Assembly: GCA_045617625.1 (NCBI GenBank)
Contig: JAZLJA010000052.1
Span: 1-64,000 of the forward strand
Source of the DNA: Firm-04 sp045617625
GTDB lineage: Bacteria; Bacillota; Clostridia; Oscillospirales; Ruminococcaceae
DNA: 64,000 nucleotides
Direction: 5' to 3'
In this document: in pieces, positions 36,288 through 44,739 of the stretch
Layout: each line of letters begins with the position of its first letter
Position numbering within the stretch: the stretch's first letter is position 1
Notes under the pieces: model-generated
Database searches by the model: none
What the model saw: the letters and a program-made list of their open reading frames with translations, nothing else
What the model was told of the DNA's origin: nothing
Translations under genes and position numbers: made by a program

Positions 36288-36454
36288 GGCAATCCACTTT
36301 AGGGGGAGTGTATCCATTCTGTGCAGAGGATGCGGTACACACGAAAAAGAAACGGGATATCCTCTGCGCGGCGGGTGAATCACCGCGCAGAGAGACAAAC
36401 CCGAACAAACAAAAAGAGAACGACTGATTGTCATTTTTGGAAGGAAAAGAGATT
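36288..36454 (+). promoter_or_regulatory. Structured leader with mutually exclusive stems
   Basis: The 165-base leader of the pectinesterase gene folds in competing ways. GCAGAGGAT (36323-36331) is perfectly complementary to ATCCTCTGC (36359-36367). The same downstream strand also forms a perfect 10-bp hairpin CTCTGCGCGG (36362-36371) with CCGCGCAGAG (36383-36392). A third option sequesters GGAT and TACAC (36328-36340) with GTGTATCC (36308-36315). This is the logic of a riboswitch or attenuator, but no known family was recognised and there is no U-run after the hairpin. Confidence 0.55.
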
Positions 36455-38416
36455 ATGACCACAAAAAGAATAGTATCCATGATGACAGCCTCAGCCTTTG
36501 GCTTTGCGCTGTCTTTTGCTATCTTGCCGACCTGTCCGACGGCAAGCGCAGCAGGCAAGACTCTCACCGTTGGAAAAAACGGACAGTATCAGACAGTGAA
36601 TGCGGCAGTTGCAGCAGCGGCATCCATGAACCCTGCCTCTGAAAACGACCGTATCACCATTGCCATTGAACCCGGCACCTATCGTGAGCAGATCCTCATC
36701 AACACGCCGTATCTTTCATTTGTCAACAGCGGCAGCGGCGAGGTCAAACTCACCTGGTATTACGGCATCGGCTATAAATATTATTCCGTCAGCAACGGAT
36801 ACTATAATGCCAATTCCGCACGGGCGAAATCGGGCAAAGCAACCCCTGACCGCTGGGGCACGGCAGTCAGACTGCAAAGCGGTGCAAAATCGTTCCGTGC
36901 AGAGAATATCACCTTTGAGAACAGCTTCAATCTGTATATGACCTCCGAGGAGGTTGCCGACGGCGTGGAACCGACAGGTGAGACCATCACGGTGCAGCGC
37001 AATCAGTGGCTTGATGCCAAAGCGAAAACTTCTACTGAGCGTGCAGCTGCGCTCTGCGTGGAAGCGAATAACTGCGAATTCTATAACTGCACGATGATCA
37101 GTTCGCAGGACACGCTTTATACGCAAGCCTCCGCTTATTTCCGCAAATGTCTGATTCAGGGCAACACAGATTACATTTTCGGCAGCGGTGATGTGGTGTT
37201 CGATGAATGTGAACTGCGTTTTGGCGGCTATACCGATAAGGCAGTCGGCGGCTATATTACCGCGGCGCGGCAGCAGGAGAAAGGCTATCTGTTCTGGAAT
37301 TGCCGTGTATCGGCACAGGGCGGCATGAAAATCGGTTCAGGCTATTTCGGCAGACCGTGGCGCGATACCGCAAAGGTGCTGTTTTACAACACCAAGCTGG
37401 ACAGCGAAAACCTGATTTCGGGTGCAGGCTGGACTTCGATGAGCGGCGTGGAACCTTCACAGGCAACCTTCCGCGAGTATAACACCAAGCTTTCCAATGG
37501 CGGAAACGTCAACACGGGCAGTCGTGTATGGGGCACAGTATTGCAAAGCAGCAATGCCTCCCGCGAGGGATATCTGAACGGCTGGAAACCCTATTACTTC
37601 GATGCAAGCGGCAGTGTGACCCCGCCTGTGAGCGATGGCACATCGCTGAAAGCCACACTGGAAGCGGATAAAGTGCCGAGCGGTACTTATTCGAGCAATT
37701 ATGAATATAACGATTCGTTCATGCTGTGCGCAAACAATGCAGATGCCGTAATCACCGTGGATAATGGCGAAAAAACATCTTCGGACGGCATGATTTCCAG
37801 TACGCAGCGCGTCAAAATGGGCGGTGCGGGCGATACCAATAACCGTTCCATACAAATCACTGCGAAGAACGAGGGCTATGTCAAGGTTTATGTGATGTCC
37901 TCGAACAGTGAATCCACCCGCACGATGAATCTGCTTGACGCGGAGGGCAATGTCGTGGATTCGGTGGACGGCGTGACCGGCACGGATATGTCCTGTTATA
38001 CGTTGGAGATTCCTTCGGTGGGATATTATTATCTTGCATCGGCAGGCAGCGGCATCAACATTTATAATATTCAGCTTTATCAAAAGGGCGATGATGAGGA
38101 ACTGCCCATTCACGCGCCCGAAACCACCACAACAACGACTACAACAACCACTACCACTACCACTACCACGACTACTACCACAACCACAACGACGGATACC
38201 ACCACATCCGAGACGCAGGACAAGCTGCTGAAAGGCGATACAAACTGCGACGGAATGGTGACAGTGTCTGATGCAATTCTCACCTGCCGCATTGCCAACT
38301 CTGACACGACGGTGGATGTATCAGAGACAGGGCTGATCAATGCTGACTGCGACGGTGAAAGCGGCATTTCCGCAAGTGATGTTGCAACCATTCTACGCAT
38401 TGTGGCAAGAGTATGA
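36455..38416 (+). CDS. Secreted pectinesterase (CE8) with dockerin
   Basis: Removes methyl esters from pectin so lyases can cut it. The 653-aa protein starts at 36455 with a signal peptide (MTTKRIVSMMTASAFGFALS, cleavage probably near ASA, residue 33). The CE8 beta-helix (about 34-385) shows QDTLY, the catalytic aspartates in NTDYIFGSGDVVFDEC, YITAARQ, and FGRPWRD. A beta-sandwich, possibly carbohydrate-binding, covers about 400-550. A run of about 24 threonines follows (near 560-583), then a dockerin (591-653) with GDTNCDGMVTVSDAI and a second calcium loop DCDGESGISASDV. It would attach to the cellulosome scaffold outside the cell. Confidence 0.9.
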   Translation: MTTKRIVSMMTASAFGFALSFAILPTCPTASAAGKTLTVGKNGQYQTVNAAVAAAASMNPASENDRITIAIEPGTYREQILINTPYLSFVNSGSGEVKLTWYYGIGYKYYSVSNGYYNANSARAKSGKATPDRWGTAVRLQSGAKSFRAENITFENSFNLYMTSEEVADGVEPTGETITVQRNQWLDAKAKTSTERAAALCVEANNCEFYNCTMISSQDTLYTQASAYFRKCLIQGNTDYIFGSGDVVFDECELRFGGYTDKAVGGYITAARQQEKGYLFWNCRVSAQGGMKIGSGYFGRPWRDTAKVLFYNTKLDSENLISGAGWTSMSGVEPSQATFREYNTKLSNGGNVNTGSRVWGTVLQSSNASREGYLNGWKPYYFDASGSVTPPVSDGTSLKATLEADKVPSGTYSSNYEYNDSFMLCANNADAVITVDNGEKTSSDGMISSTQRVKMGGAGDTNNRSIQITAKNEGYVKVYVMSSNSESTRTMNLLDAEGNVVDSVDGVTGTDMSCYTLEIPSVGYYYLASAGSGINIYNIQLYQKGDDEELPIHAPETTTTTTTTTTTTTTTTTTTTTTTTDTTTSETQDKLLKGDTNCDGMVTVSDAILTCRIANSDTTVDVSETGLINADCDGESGISASDVATILRIVARV

Positions 38417-38444
38417 TAAATCTATTATCTATCAGCGATACGAA

Positions 38445-38480
38445 AAAATCCCCCGCAGTATTGATACTGCGGGGGATTTT
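38445..38480. terminator. Bidirectional terminator between pectinesterase and pnp
   Basis: Perfect inverted repeat AAAATCCCCCGCAGTAT / ATACTGCGGGGGATTTT (17 bp per arm, 2 central bases) lying between convergent genes; T-rich on both strands after the stem. Confidence 0.9.
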
Positions 38481-38485
38481 GATTT

Positions 38486-40627
38486 TCAGGATTCGTTTTC
38501 TTCAGACTGGAGCTGCTTTCTGGATTCAAGCTCAGCAAGAGCATCCTTGCGGCTCAGTGAGATCTTGCCCTTGACATCGTCGATTTCCATGACCTTGACG
38601 ACGATCTCATCGCCCAGCGAGACAACATCTTCGGTCTTTTCGACACGACCCTTGTCCAGCTTGGAGATGTGGACCAGACCTTCTTTGCCGGGAACGATCT
38701 CGACAAATGCGCCGAATGTCTGGATGCCTGTGACTTTGCCCTTATAAATTGCACCGATCTCGGGGCCGTTTGCGATGGTGTCCACGATCTGAATTGCTTT
38801 CTGAGCCTTTGCCAGATCAAGACCGGAAACAAACACATTGCCGTCCTCGTTGATGTCGATCTTCACATCGCACTCAGCGGAGATCTTCTGGATGACCTTG
38901 CCGCCCGAACCGATGACCTCGCGGATCTTATCCACAGGCACACGGGTCTGGAGCATTTTGGGTGCGTAAGTGCTGACAGTGCTACGCGGTGCTTCGATGG
39001 CTTTGAGCATGATTTCATCCAGGATGTAAAGACGAGCCTTGCGGGTCTTTTCAAATGCTTCCTTGATGATTGCAGGGGTCAGACCATCGACCTTGATATC
39101 GACCTGAATTGCGGTGATACCCTTGTGAGTACCGCCAACCTTGAAGTCCATGTCGCCGAAGAAATCTTCAAGACCCTGAATATCGACCATCGTCATGAAG
39201 TCATCAGAATCAGGCTTGGTGATCAGACCGCAGGAGATACCTGCAACAGGAGCCTTGATCGGCACGCCTGCGTCCATCAGAGCGAGCGTGGAGCCGCAGA
39301 TGGAACCCTGAGAGGTGGAGCCGTTGGAGCTGAGCACCTCAGAGACCAGACGGAATGCGTAGGGGAATTCGTCCACAGGGGGGATGACAGGCAGCAATGC
39401 ACGTTCAGCCAGTGCGCCGTGACCGATCTCACGACGTCCGGGGCCGCGGGAGGGCTTTGTTTCGCCGACAGAGTAACTCGGGAAGTTGTACTGGTGCATA
39501 TAACGCTTGGTTTCTTCGTTTTCGTCCAGACCGTCGATGCGCTGTGCATCGGAGACAGGGCCGAGGGTTGCGATGGTCAGAACCTGTGTCTGACCGCGGG
39601 TGAACAGACCGGAACCGTGAACGCGGGGCAGCAGACCAACTTCGGCAGCCAGCGGACGGATCTCGTCGATCTTTCTGCCGTCAACACGCTTGCCCTGATA
39701 GAGCCAATCGCGGACGATGGTTTTCTGCAGCTTATAGATGCACTCGTCGATCATCGGGACGCGCTCTGCGTTTTCAGCATCGAATTTCTCGTGAATGGCA
39801 TCCTTGATAGGGGAGAGGCGAGCCTCACGGATGTTCTTATCATTGGTGTCAAGTGCAAATTCGACATCCTTGCGTGCAAAAGCAGCGATGGCATCGAACA
39901 GGTCGTGATCGACTTCCATTGATTCAAATGCAAACTTCGGCTTGCCGATTTCCTTCTGGATCTCGGAGATGAATGCGACCAGCTTTTTGATTTCTTCGTG
40001 TGCCTTGCAAATGCATTCGAGCATCAGATCTTCGGGCACTTCGTTTGCGCCTGCTTCGACCATGACAGTCTTGGTGGCGGATGCGGCAAGGGTCAGGTAC
40101 AGATCAGATTTTGCCCTCTGCTCCTTATTGGGCAAGAGGATGATCACGCCGTCGATGAGGCCGACAGAGCAGCCGCCGATCGGGCCGTTCCACGGAATAT
40201 CGGAAATGGAGATCGCGACAGAAGTACCGATCATGCCGCAGATCTCGGGCAGGCAGTCCTGATCGACTGCCAGAACGGTCATGACAACTGCGACATCGTT
40301 GCGCATATCCTTCGGGAACAGCGGACGGATCGGGCGGTCAACGCAGCGGGAGGTGAGGATCGCCTTTTCGGATGGCTTGCCCTCACGCTTCATGAAGCTG
40401 CCGGGGATCTTGCCGACAGAATACAGACGTTCTTCATAATCCACGGAAAGCGGGAAGAAATCCACGCCCTCACGGGGCTTTTCGCTTGCGGTGACGTTGG
40501 TCATCACAACAGTGTCGCCATAGCGGACCCAGCAGGAACCGTTGGAAAGTTCGCAGGTCTTGCCGGTTTCGATGGTCAGTTCACGACCGCAGAAGGTCGT
40601 TTTGAAAATCTTGTGTTTTTCAAACAT
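38486..40627 (-). CDS. pnp: Polyribonucleotide nucleotidyltransferase (PNPase)
   Basis: 3'-5' phosphorolytic exoribonuclease of mRNA turnover. The 713-aa protein has two RNase PH domains (first about 1-230; second about 320-550, with GRREIGHGALAERAL and DMDFKVGGTHKGITAIQ), then a KH domain (IREVIGSGGKVIQKI, about 565) and an S1 domain (about 625-695, GKVTGIQTFGAFVEI). It lies 190 bases after rpsO on the minus strand, the same order as in E. coli. A 59-base hairpin in its leader may be the autoregulation target. No separate promoter was found; readthrough from rpsO is likely. Confidence 0.97.
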   Translation of the reverse strand: MFEKHKIFKTTFCGRELTIETGKTCELSNGSCWVRYGDTVVMTNVTASEKPREGVDFFPLSVDYEERLYSVGKIPGSFMKREGKPSEKAILTSRCVDRPIRPLFPKDMRNDVAVVMTVLAVDQDCLPEICGMIGTSVAISISDIPWNGPIGGCSVGLIDGVIILLPNKEQRAKSDLYLTLAASATKTVMVEAGANEVPEDLMLECICKAHEEIKKLVAFISEIQKEIGKPKFAFESMEVDHDLFDAIAAFARKDVEFALDTNDKNIREARLSPIKDAIHEKFDAENAERVPMIDECIYKLQKTIVRDWLYQGKRVDGRKIDEIRPLAAEVGLLPRVHGSGLFTRGQTQVLTIATLGPVSDAQRIDGLDENEETKRYMHQYNFPSYSVGETKPSRGPGRREIGHGALAERALLPVIPPVDEFPYAFRLVSEVLSSNGSTSQGSICGSTLALMDAGVPIKAPVAGISCGLITKPDSDDFMTMVDIQGLEDFFGDMDFKVGGTHKGITAIQVDIKVDGLTPAIIKEAFEKTRKARLYILDEIMLKAIEAPRSTVSTYAPKMLQTRVPVDKIREVIGSGGKVIQKISAECDVKIDINEDGNVFVSGLDLAKAQKAIQIVDTIANGPEIGAIYKGKVTGIQTFGAFVEIVPGKEGLVHISKLDKGRVEKTEDVVSLGDEIVVKVMEIDDVKGKISLSRKDALAELESRKQLQSEENES

Positions 40628-40672
40628 ACGGAAAAAGCCTCCTCGATAAAAAATGATGTTTTGCGGCGAGGA

Positions 40673-40731
40673 TTAGCACAAAATCCTGCCCTGTGCGGCA
40701 TTTGCGCACGCAGGGTACGATTTCATGCTAA
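40673..40731 (-). promoter_or_regulatory. Large hairpin in the pnp leader
   Basis: Long imperfect stem closed by TTAGCA / TGCTAA, with inner AAATC/GATTT and an upper GC-rich stem (CCTG-GTGCG against CGCAC-GGG). It starts 46 bases before the pnp start codon. In E. coli, RNase III cuts a comparable leader stem and PNPase then represses its own mRNA; a similar role is inferred. Confidence 0.6.
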
Positions 40732-40769
40732 TGTTCTCGCCCAAGCTTCATGGGTTGCCGTTTGTGAAC

Positions 40770-40802
40770 AAAAAGGCAGAGGGAAAGGCATCCCCCTGCC
40801 TT
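40770..40802 (-). terminator. Terminator after rpsO
   Basis: On the minus strand AAGGCAGGGGG / CCCTCTGCCTT (11-base arms) followed by TTTTTG. It separates rpsO from pnp and is probably partial. Confidence 0.75.
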
Positions 40803-40818
40803 GATGCACTGTGCGAAA

Positions 40819-41085
40819 TTACTTACGCAGACCGAGACGCTCGACAGTTGCACGGTAACGCTCGATATCCTTTTTCTTCAGATAGTTGAGCAGATTACGA
40901 CGGCGACCGACCATCTTCAGCAGACCACGGTAGGAGTGAGTATCCTTCTTGTGCTCCTTCAGATGAGCGTTCAGGTCGTTGATGCGACGGGTCAGGATTG
41001 CGATCTGCACCTCAGGGGAACCGGTGTCGCCCTCGTGGGTTGCATTTGCAAGGATGACCTCAGTCTTTTCTTCCTTACGCAGCAT
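40819..41085 (-). CDS. rpsO: Small ribosomal subunit protein S15
   Basis: Primary 16S rRNA-binding protein of the 30S platform. The 88-aa length is standard. The four-helix signature is clear: GDTGSPEVQIAILTRRINDL, HLKEHKKDTHSYRGLL, VGRRRNLLNYLKK. An AAGAGGTG site precedes the start. It has its own promoter (41192-41220) and a leader of about 100 bases with small GC hairpins that might serve S15 autoregulation. It is followed by pnp. Confidence 0.97.
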   Translation of the reverse strand: MLRKEEKTEVILANATHEGDTGSPEVQIAILTRRINDLNAHLKEHKKDTHSYRGLLKMVGRRRNLLNYLKKKDIERYRATVERLGLRK

Positions 41086-41191
41086 TTCATTTCACCTCTT
41101 TGAATCAAATTGACCGAAGAACGCAGCAAAGGGGAAGGTGAATCTCCCGATCAAGCGGGCAAAGCCCCCAATCCGCGTAGACGGCAAAATT

Positions 41192-41220
41192 ATTATACCA
41201 TAAACGCCCCGAATTGTCTA
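41192..41220 (-). promoter_or_regulatory. Sigma-A promoter of rpsO
   Basis: Minus strand TAGACA (41220-41215), 17-base spacer, TATAAT (41197-41192). Confidence 0.78.
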
Positions 41221-41228
41221 TGAAAACT

Positions 41229-41257
41229 TGATGAACATTTTATGAACATTCTATGAA
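41229..41257. repeat. Short direct repeats between rpsO and acyl-CoA ligase promoters
   Basis: Three direct copies of a TGAACAT-like word (GATGAACATTT, TATGAACATT, CTATGAAT) recur about every 11 bases, one helical turn. They abut the upstream side of the rpsO -35 box. The layout recalls direct-repeat binding sites of OmpR/PhoB-type regulators; no regulator can be named. Confidence 0.4.
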
Positions 41258-41344
41258 TCGGCAGAGAAAAAAGCGGATTTCACGCGGGTTTTCTGTTCGA
41301 TTTGTCTGGATGCGAAAATATTTGCGGAAAATATGGTTTTGCTC

Positions 41345-41373
41345 TTGACTTTGCCGCTTTTATGTGCTAAAAT
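41345..41373 (+). promoter_or_regulatory. Sigma-A promoter of the acyl-CoA ligase gene
   Basis: TTGACT (41345-41350), 17-base spacer, TAAAAT (41368-41373). The leader is about 95 bases. Confidence 0.75.
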
Positions 41374-41474
41374 AACAAAAGGGAGATGCAGTGCATCTGC
41401 CCTGTCATTTTTGTGTGTACGCGGGCTTTTTTAGCCCTGCTCGAAAAGAATCTCTGAAAAGGATGATGATACCG

Positions 41475-43121
41475 ATGCCGATTACCGACATTCTCGAACG
41501 CAATGCTGCGCTTTACGGCAATGATGTCGCGCTGGTGGAACTGAATCCCTCCATCACCGAGCCCAGACGCGTGACATGGAAAGAATTTGAACTGATCGAA
41601 CCCCGCCGTCCCAACTACTATCGCCGTGAGATCACCTGGAAGGTGTTCAACGAAAAGGCGAACCGCTTTGCACATTTTCTGCTTTCCCGCGGTGTCAAAA
41701 AGGGCGATAAGGTCGGTATTTTGCTGATGAACTGCCTGGAATGGCTCCCGATCTATTTTGGCATTCTGAAGATCGGCGCACTGGCAGTGCCGCTGAATTT
41801 CCGCTATGCCGCCACTGAGATCGAATACTGCGTCAATCTTGCAGAGGTTTCGGTGCTGGTATTCGGTCCCGAATTCATCGGCAGAGTGGAGGAACTTGTC
41901 GATACATTGGGCAACGACAGAATGCTGCTCTATGTCGGACAGAGCTGCCCGGGATTTGCTGAAAGCTATGACGCTCTGACTGCGAACTTCCCGAGCAATT
42001 CGCCTGCGGTGTTCCTCACCGACGGCGATGATGCCGCGATTTATTTTTCTTCGGGCACCACAGGTTTCCCGAAAGCGATCCTGCACAATCACGAGAGCCT
42101 GCTGCACGCCTGCAAAGTCGAGCAGGCACACCACAGTCAAACCAAGGACGATGTGTTCCTCTGCATTCCGCCGCTTTATCACACGGGCGCGAAAATGCAC
42201 TGGTTCGGCAGCTTTTTGACGGGCAGCAAGGCAGTTTTGCTCAACGGTGTGAAGCCGAATGTCATTCTTGATGCGGTTTCATCTGAGCATTGCACGATCG
42301 TCTGGCTGCTTGTGCCGTGGGCACAGGATATTCTGGACGCGATCGAAAGCGGTCAGGTTTCCCTTTCCGATTATGAACTTTCCCAGTGGAGACTGATGCA
42401 CATCGGCGCACAGCCTGTGCCGCCCAGCCTCATCGCACGCTGGAAGAAGTATTTCCCGCATCACCAGTACGACACCAACTATGGCTTGAGCGAATCCATC
42501 GGACCGGGTGCGCTGCATCTGGGCGTGGAGAACATCCATAAGGTCGGTGCCATCGGTAAGGCGGGCTTTGGCTGGAAATCCAAGATCGTTGATGAAAACG
42601 GCGATATCGTGCCGCGCGGCGAAGTGGGCGAGCTTTGCGTCAAGGGTTCGGGTGTCATGACCTGTTATTACCGCGATGAGGCGGCAACCAAATCGGTGCT
42701 GCGCGACGGCTGGCTGTTCACGGGCGATATGGCGCGTGAGGATGAGGACGGTTTTGTGTTCCTTGTAGACCGCAAAAAGGATGTCATCATCAGCGGTGGC
42801 GAAAACCTCTATCCCGTGCAGATCGAAGATTTCATCCGCGCAAACCCGAAGGTCAAGGATGTGGCTGTCATCGGCTTGCCCGACAAGCGTCTGGGCGAAA
42901 TTGCAGCGGCGATCATCTCCATCAAGGAGGATTGCACCTGCACCGAGGAAGAAATGGCGAAGTTCTGTGAGGGAATGCCGCGTTACAAGCGTCCGAGAAA
43001 GTATATTTTCGCGGATGTGCCGCGTAACCCCACGGGCAAGATCGAAAAGCCGAAGCTCCGCAAGATCTATGGTGCGGAGAGCCTGATTGCCGATCAGAAC
43101 GGCATCACCGAAAACGCATGA
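41475..43121 (+). CDS. AMP-dependent acyl-CoA synthetase/ligase
   Basis: Activates a carboxylic acid as an acyl-adenylate and then as a CoA thioester. The 548-aa protein has the adenylate-forming motifs YFSSGTTGFPKAI (about 190), YGLSES, GWLFTGDMAREDEDGFVF, and the hinge DRKKDVIISGGENLYP; the catalytic lysine is in NPTGKIEK near the C-terminus. It reads like medium/long-chain or aryl acid ligases, substrate unknown. The start is uncertain: ATGs at 41463, 41466 and 41475 are in frame, and the AAAAGGATGAT site overlaps the first two. It is a stand-alone gene with no acyl-carrier or lipid genes adjacent. Confidence 0.8.
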   Translation: MPITDILERNAALYGNDVALVELNPSITEPRRVTWKEFELIEPRRPNYYRREITWKVFNEKANRFAHFLLSRGVKKGDKVGILLMNCLEWLPIYFGILKIGALAVPLNFRYAATEIEYCVNLAEVSVLVFGPEFIGRVEELVDTLGNDRMLLYVGQSCPGFAESYDALTANFPSNSPAVFLTDGDDAAIYFSSGTTGFPKAILHNHESLLHACKVEQAHHSQTKDDVFLCIPPLYHTGAKMHWFGSFLTGSKAVLLNGVKPNVILDAVSSEHCTIVWLLVPWAQDILDAIESGQVSLSDYELSQWRLMHIGAQPVPPSLIARWKKYFPHHQYDTNYGLSESIGPGALHLGVENIHKVGAIGKAGFGWKSKIVDENGDIVPRGEVGELCVKGSGVMTCYYRDEAATKSVLRDGWLFTGDMAREDEDGFVFLVDRKKDVIISGGENLYPVQIEDFIRANPKVKDVAVIGLPDKRLGEIAAAIISIKEDCTCTEEEMAKFCEGMPRYKRPRKYIFADVPRNPTGKIEKPKLRKIYGAESLIADQNGITENA

Positions 43122-43128
43122 ATCAAAC

Positions 43129-43166
43129 CGCGCTGTCTGTTCCCGAACATCGGGGCAGGCAGCGCG
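43129..43166 (+). terminator. Hairpin after the acyl-CoA ligase gene
   Basis: Strong stem between CGCGCTGTCTG and CAGGCAGCGCG with an inner CCCG/CGGG and G-U pairs. The T-run is missing, so termination efficiency is uncertain. Confidence 0.55.
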
Positions 43167-43260
43167 TTGCTGTGCAGCGATTTTGCGGCAATGACAAAAT
43201 CATTTGACAACCGCCTGATTTTTTGTCGGGCGGCATGATTTTCGGTGTGCAGCCGATTGT

Positions 43261-43288
43261 TTGCATCAGATGATACGTATGATATGAT
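43261..43288 (+). promoter_or_regulatory. Probable promoter of the MBOAT/SGNH operon
   Basis: TTGCAT (43261-43266), 16-base spacer, TATGAT (43283-43288). Confidence 0.55.
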
Positions 43289-43331
43289 AGAAAAATGACG
43301 GGATAAGGAAAATGAGAGGAAGTGTACGCTT

Positions 43332-44726
43332 TTGGTTTTCAGCAGCTTTGAATTTTTGCTGTGGTTTCTGCCGTTTTGCATTGCAACTTACGCGCTGACG
43401 AAAAAGAAGTACAAAAACACGATGCTGCTGTTTTTCAGCGTTGTGTTCTATGCTTACGGCGCACTGGAGCATCCAAGCCATTTTGTGCTGATCATGCTCT
43501 CAGTGGTCATCAACTGGTGGCTGGGCTGCATGATCGCCAGACACCGACGACAACGAAAGCAATATCTGGTTGTGGGCTTGGTCTGGGATTTCGGCTGTCT
43601 GTTCGTATATAAATATCTGAATTTTGTGCTGGAATCGTTCAATGCCATCAGCCCGTTTGATTTTCCGCTGGTCGATCTGGTCATGCCGCTCGGCATCAGT
43701 TTTTACACATTCCAGATTGCATCGTATCTGATCGACGTTTATCGCGGCTCGATCGAACATGAGAAGAGCCTGATCAATCTCGGCACGTATATTCTGTTTT
43801 ATCCGCAGCTGATCGCAGGTCCGATCGTCGAACTTGCAGATGTGCAGCAGGAACTTCACAACCGCTCGTTCAAGGCACGGGATGTTTCGGAGGGCTTGCA
43901 GCTTTTCATCATCGGCCTTGGAAAAAAGGTGCTGCTTGCGAATCAGCTTGCAGGGCTCTGGTCGGATTTGCAGGGTGTCGGATTCGAGTCGATTTCGACA
44001 AAAGCCGCCTGGATGGGCATTTTTGCATATAGTCTCCAGCTGTACTTTGATTTCTGGGGCTATTCGCAAATGGCGATCGGTTTGGGCCGCATTTTCGGTT
44101 TCCGATTCCCCGAAAACTTCAAGCATCCGTATATTTCCGTCACCATGACAGAGTTCTGGCGGCGCTGGCACATCACACTGGGCACATGGTTCCGTGAATA
44201 TGTCTATATCCCGCTGGGCGGCAACCGCGGCGGCATCAAAAAAACTTACCGCAATCTGCTGGTGGTGTGGCTGTTCACGGGCTTGTGGCACGGCGCGGAC
44301 TGGAACTTTGTTCTCTGGGGACTGGTGCTGTATGGTCTGATCGTGCTGGAGAAAGCCAAGATCGGCAAATTCCTCAATTCGCACCGTACCATCGGACATC
44401 TGTATATGGTGTTTGTCACGCCGCTGACATGGCTGATTTTCAATGTTTCCGATCTCAAGCAGCTTGCCGTTTATTTCGGCAGACTGTTCGGCATCGGCGG
44501 TGAGGCACTGTTCCCGAAGGACTATCTGAATTATATCGACACTTACGGGCTCTACTTTGTTGTCGGCATTTTGTGCGCGACTCCGTTTGTCGAGAACCTT
44601 TACAAGGCACTGCGCCGTTCGCGCTACGCGAATATGCGTTTTCTGATTCTGGGCGGCATTCTGTTTGCGTCGTGTTACTGCATCTATCGCGGCATGAACG
44701 ATCCGTTCCTCTATTTCCGATTCTGA
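43332..44726 (+). CDS. MBOAT-family O-acyltransferase (DltB/AlgI/PatA-like)
   Basis: Membrane protein that passes an acyl group, usually acetyl, across the membrane for attachment to a cell-surface polymer. The 464-aa protein has about 10-12 hydrophobic segments. The family signatures are PLGISFYTFQIASYLIDVY (about 117-135), FWRRWHITLGTWFREYVYIP, and the active-site histidine in FTGLWHGADW near residue 319. Translation seems to start at TTG 43332, with an AGAGGA site upstream. The next gene encodes an SGNH esterase-fold protein 13 bases on, the usual partner in PatA/PatB or AlgI-type O-acetylation systems. Confidence 0.88.
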   Translation: MVFSSFEFLLWFLPFCIATYALTKKKYKNTMLLFFSVVFYAYGALEHPSHFVLIMLSVVINWWLGCMIARHRRQRKQYLVVGLVWDFGCLFVYKYLNFVLESFNAISPFDFPLVDLVMPLGISFYTFQIASYLIDVYRGSIEHEKSLINLGTYILFYPQLIAGPIVELADVQQELHNRSFKARDVSEGLQLFIIGLGKKVLLANQLAGLWSDLQGVGFESISTKAAWMGIFAYSLQLYFDFWGYSQMAIGLGRIFGFRFPENFKHPYISVTMTEFWRRWHITLGTWFREYVYIPLGGNRGGIKKTYRNLLVVWLFTGLWHGADWNFVLWGLVLYGLIVLEKAKIGKFLNSHRTIGHLYMVFVTPLTWLIFNVSDLKQLAVYFGRLFGIGGEALFPKDYLNYIDTYGLYFVVGILCATPFVENLYKALRRSRYANMRFLILGGILFASCYCIYRGMNDPFLYFRF

Positions 44727-44739
44727 GAAAGGCGGTGTG

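Noticed and set aside
38122..38205. Microsatellite-like ACN run that could be taken for a non-coding repeat
   Set aside because: It is in frame and codes the poly-Thr linker between the pectinesterase and its dockerin.
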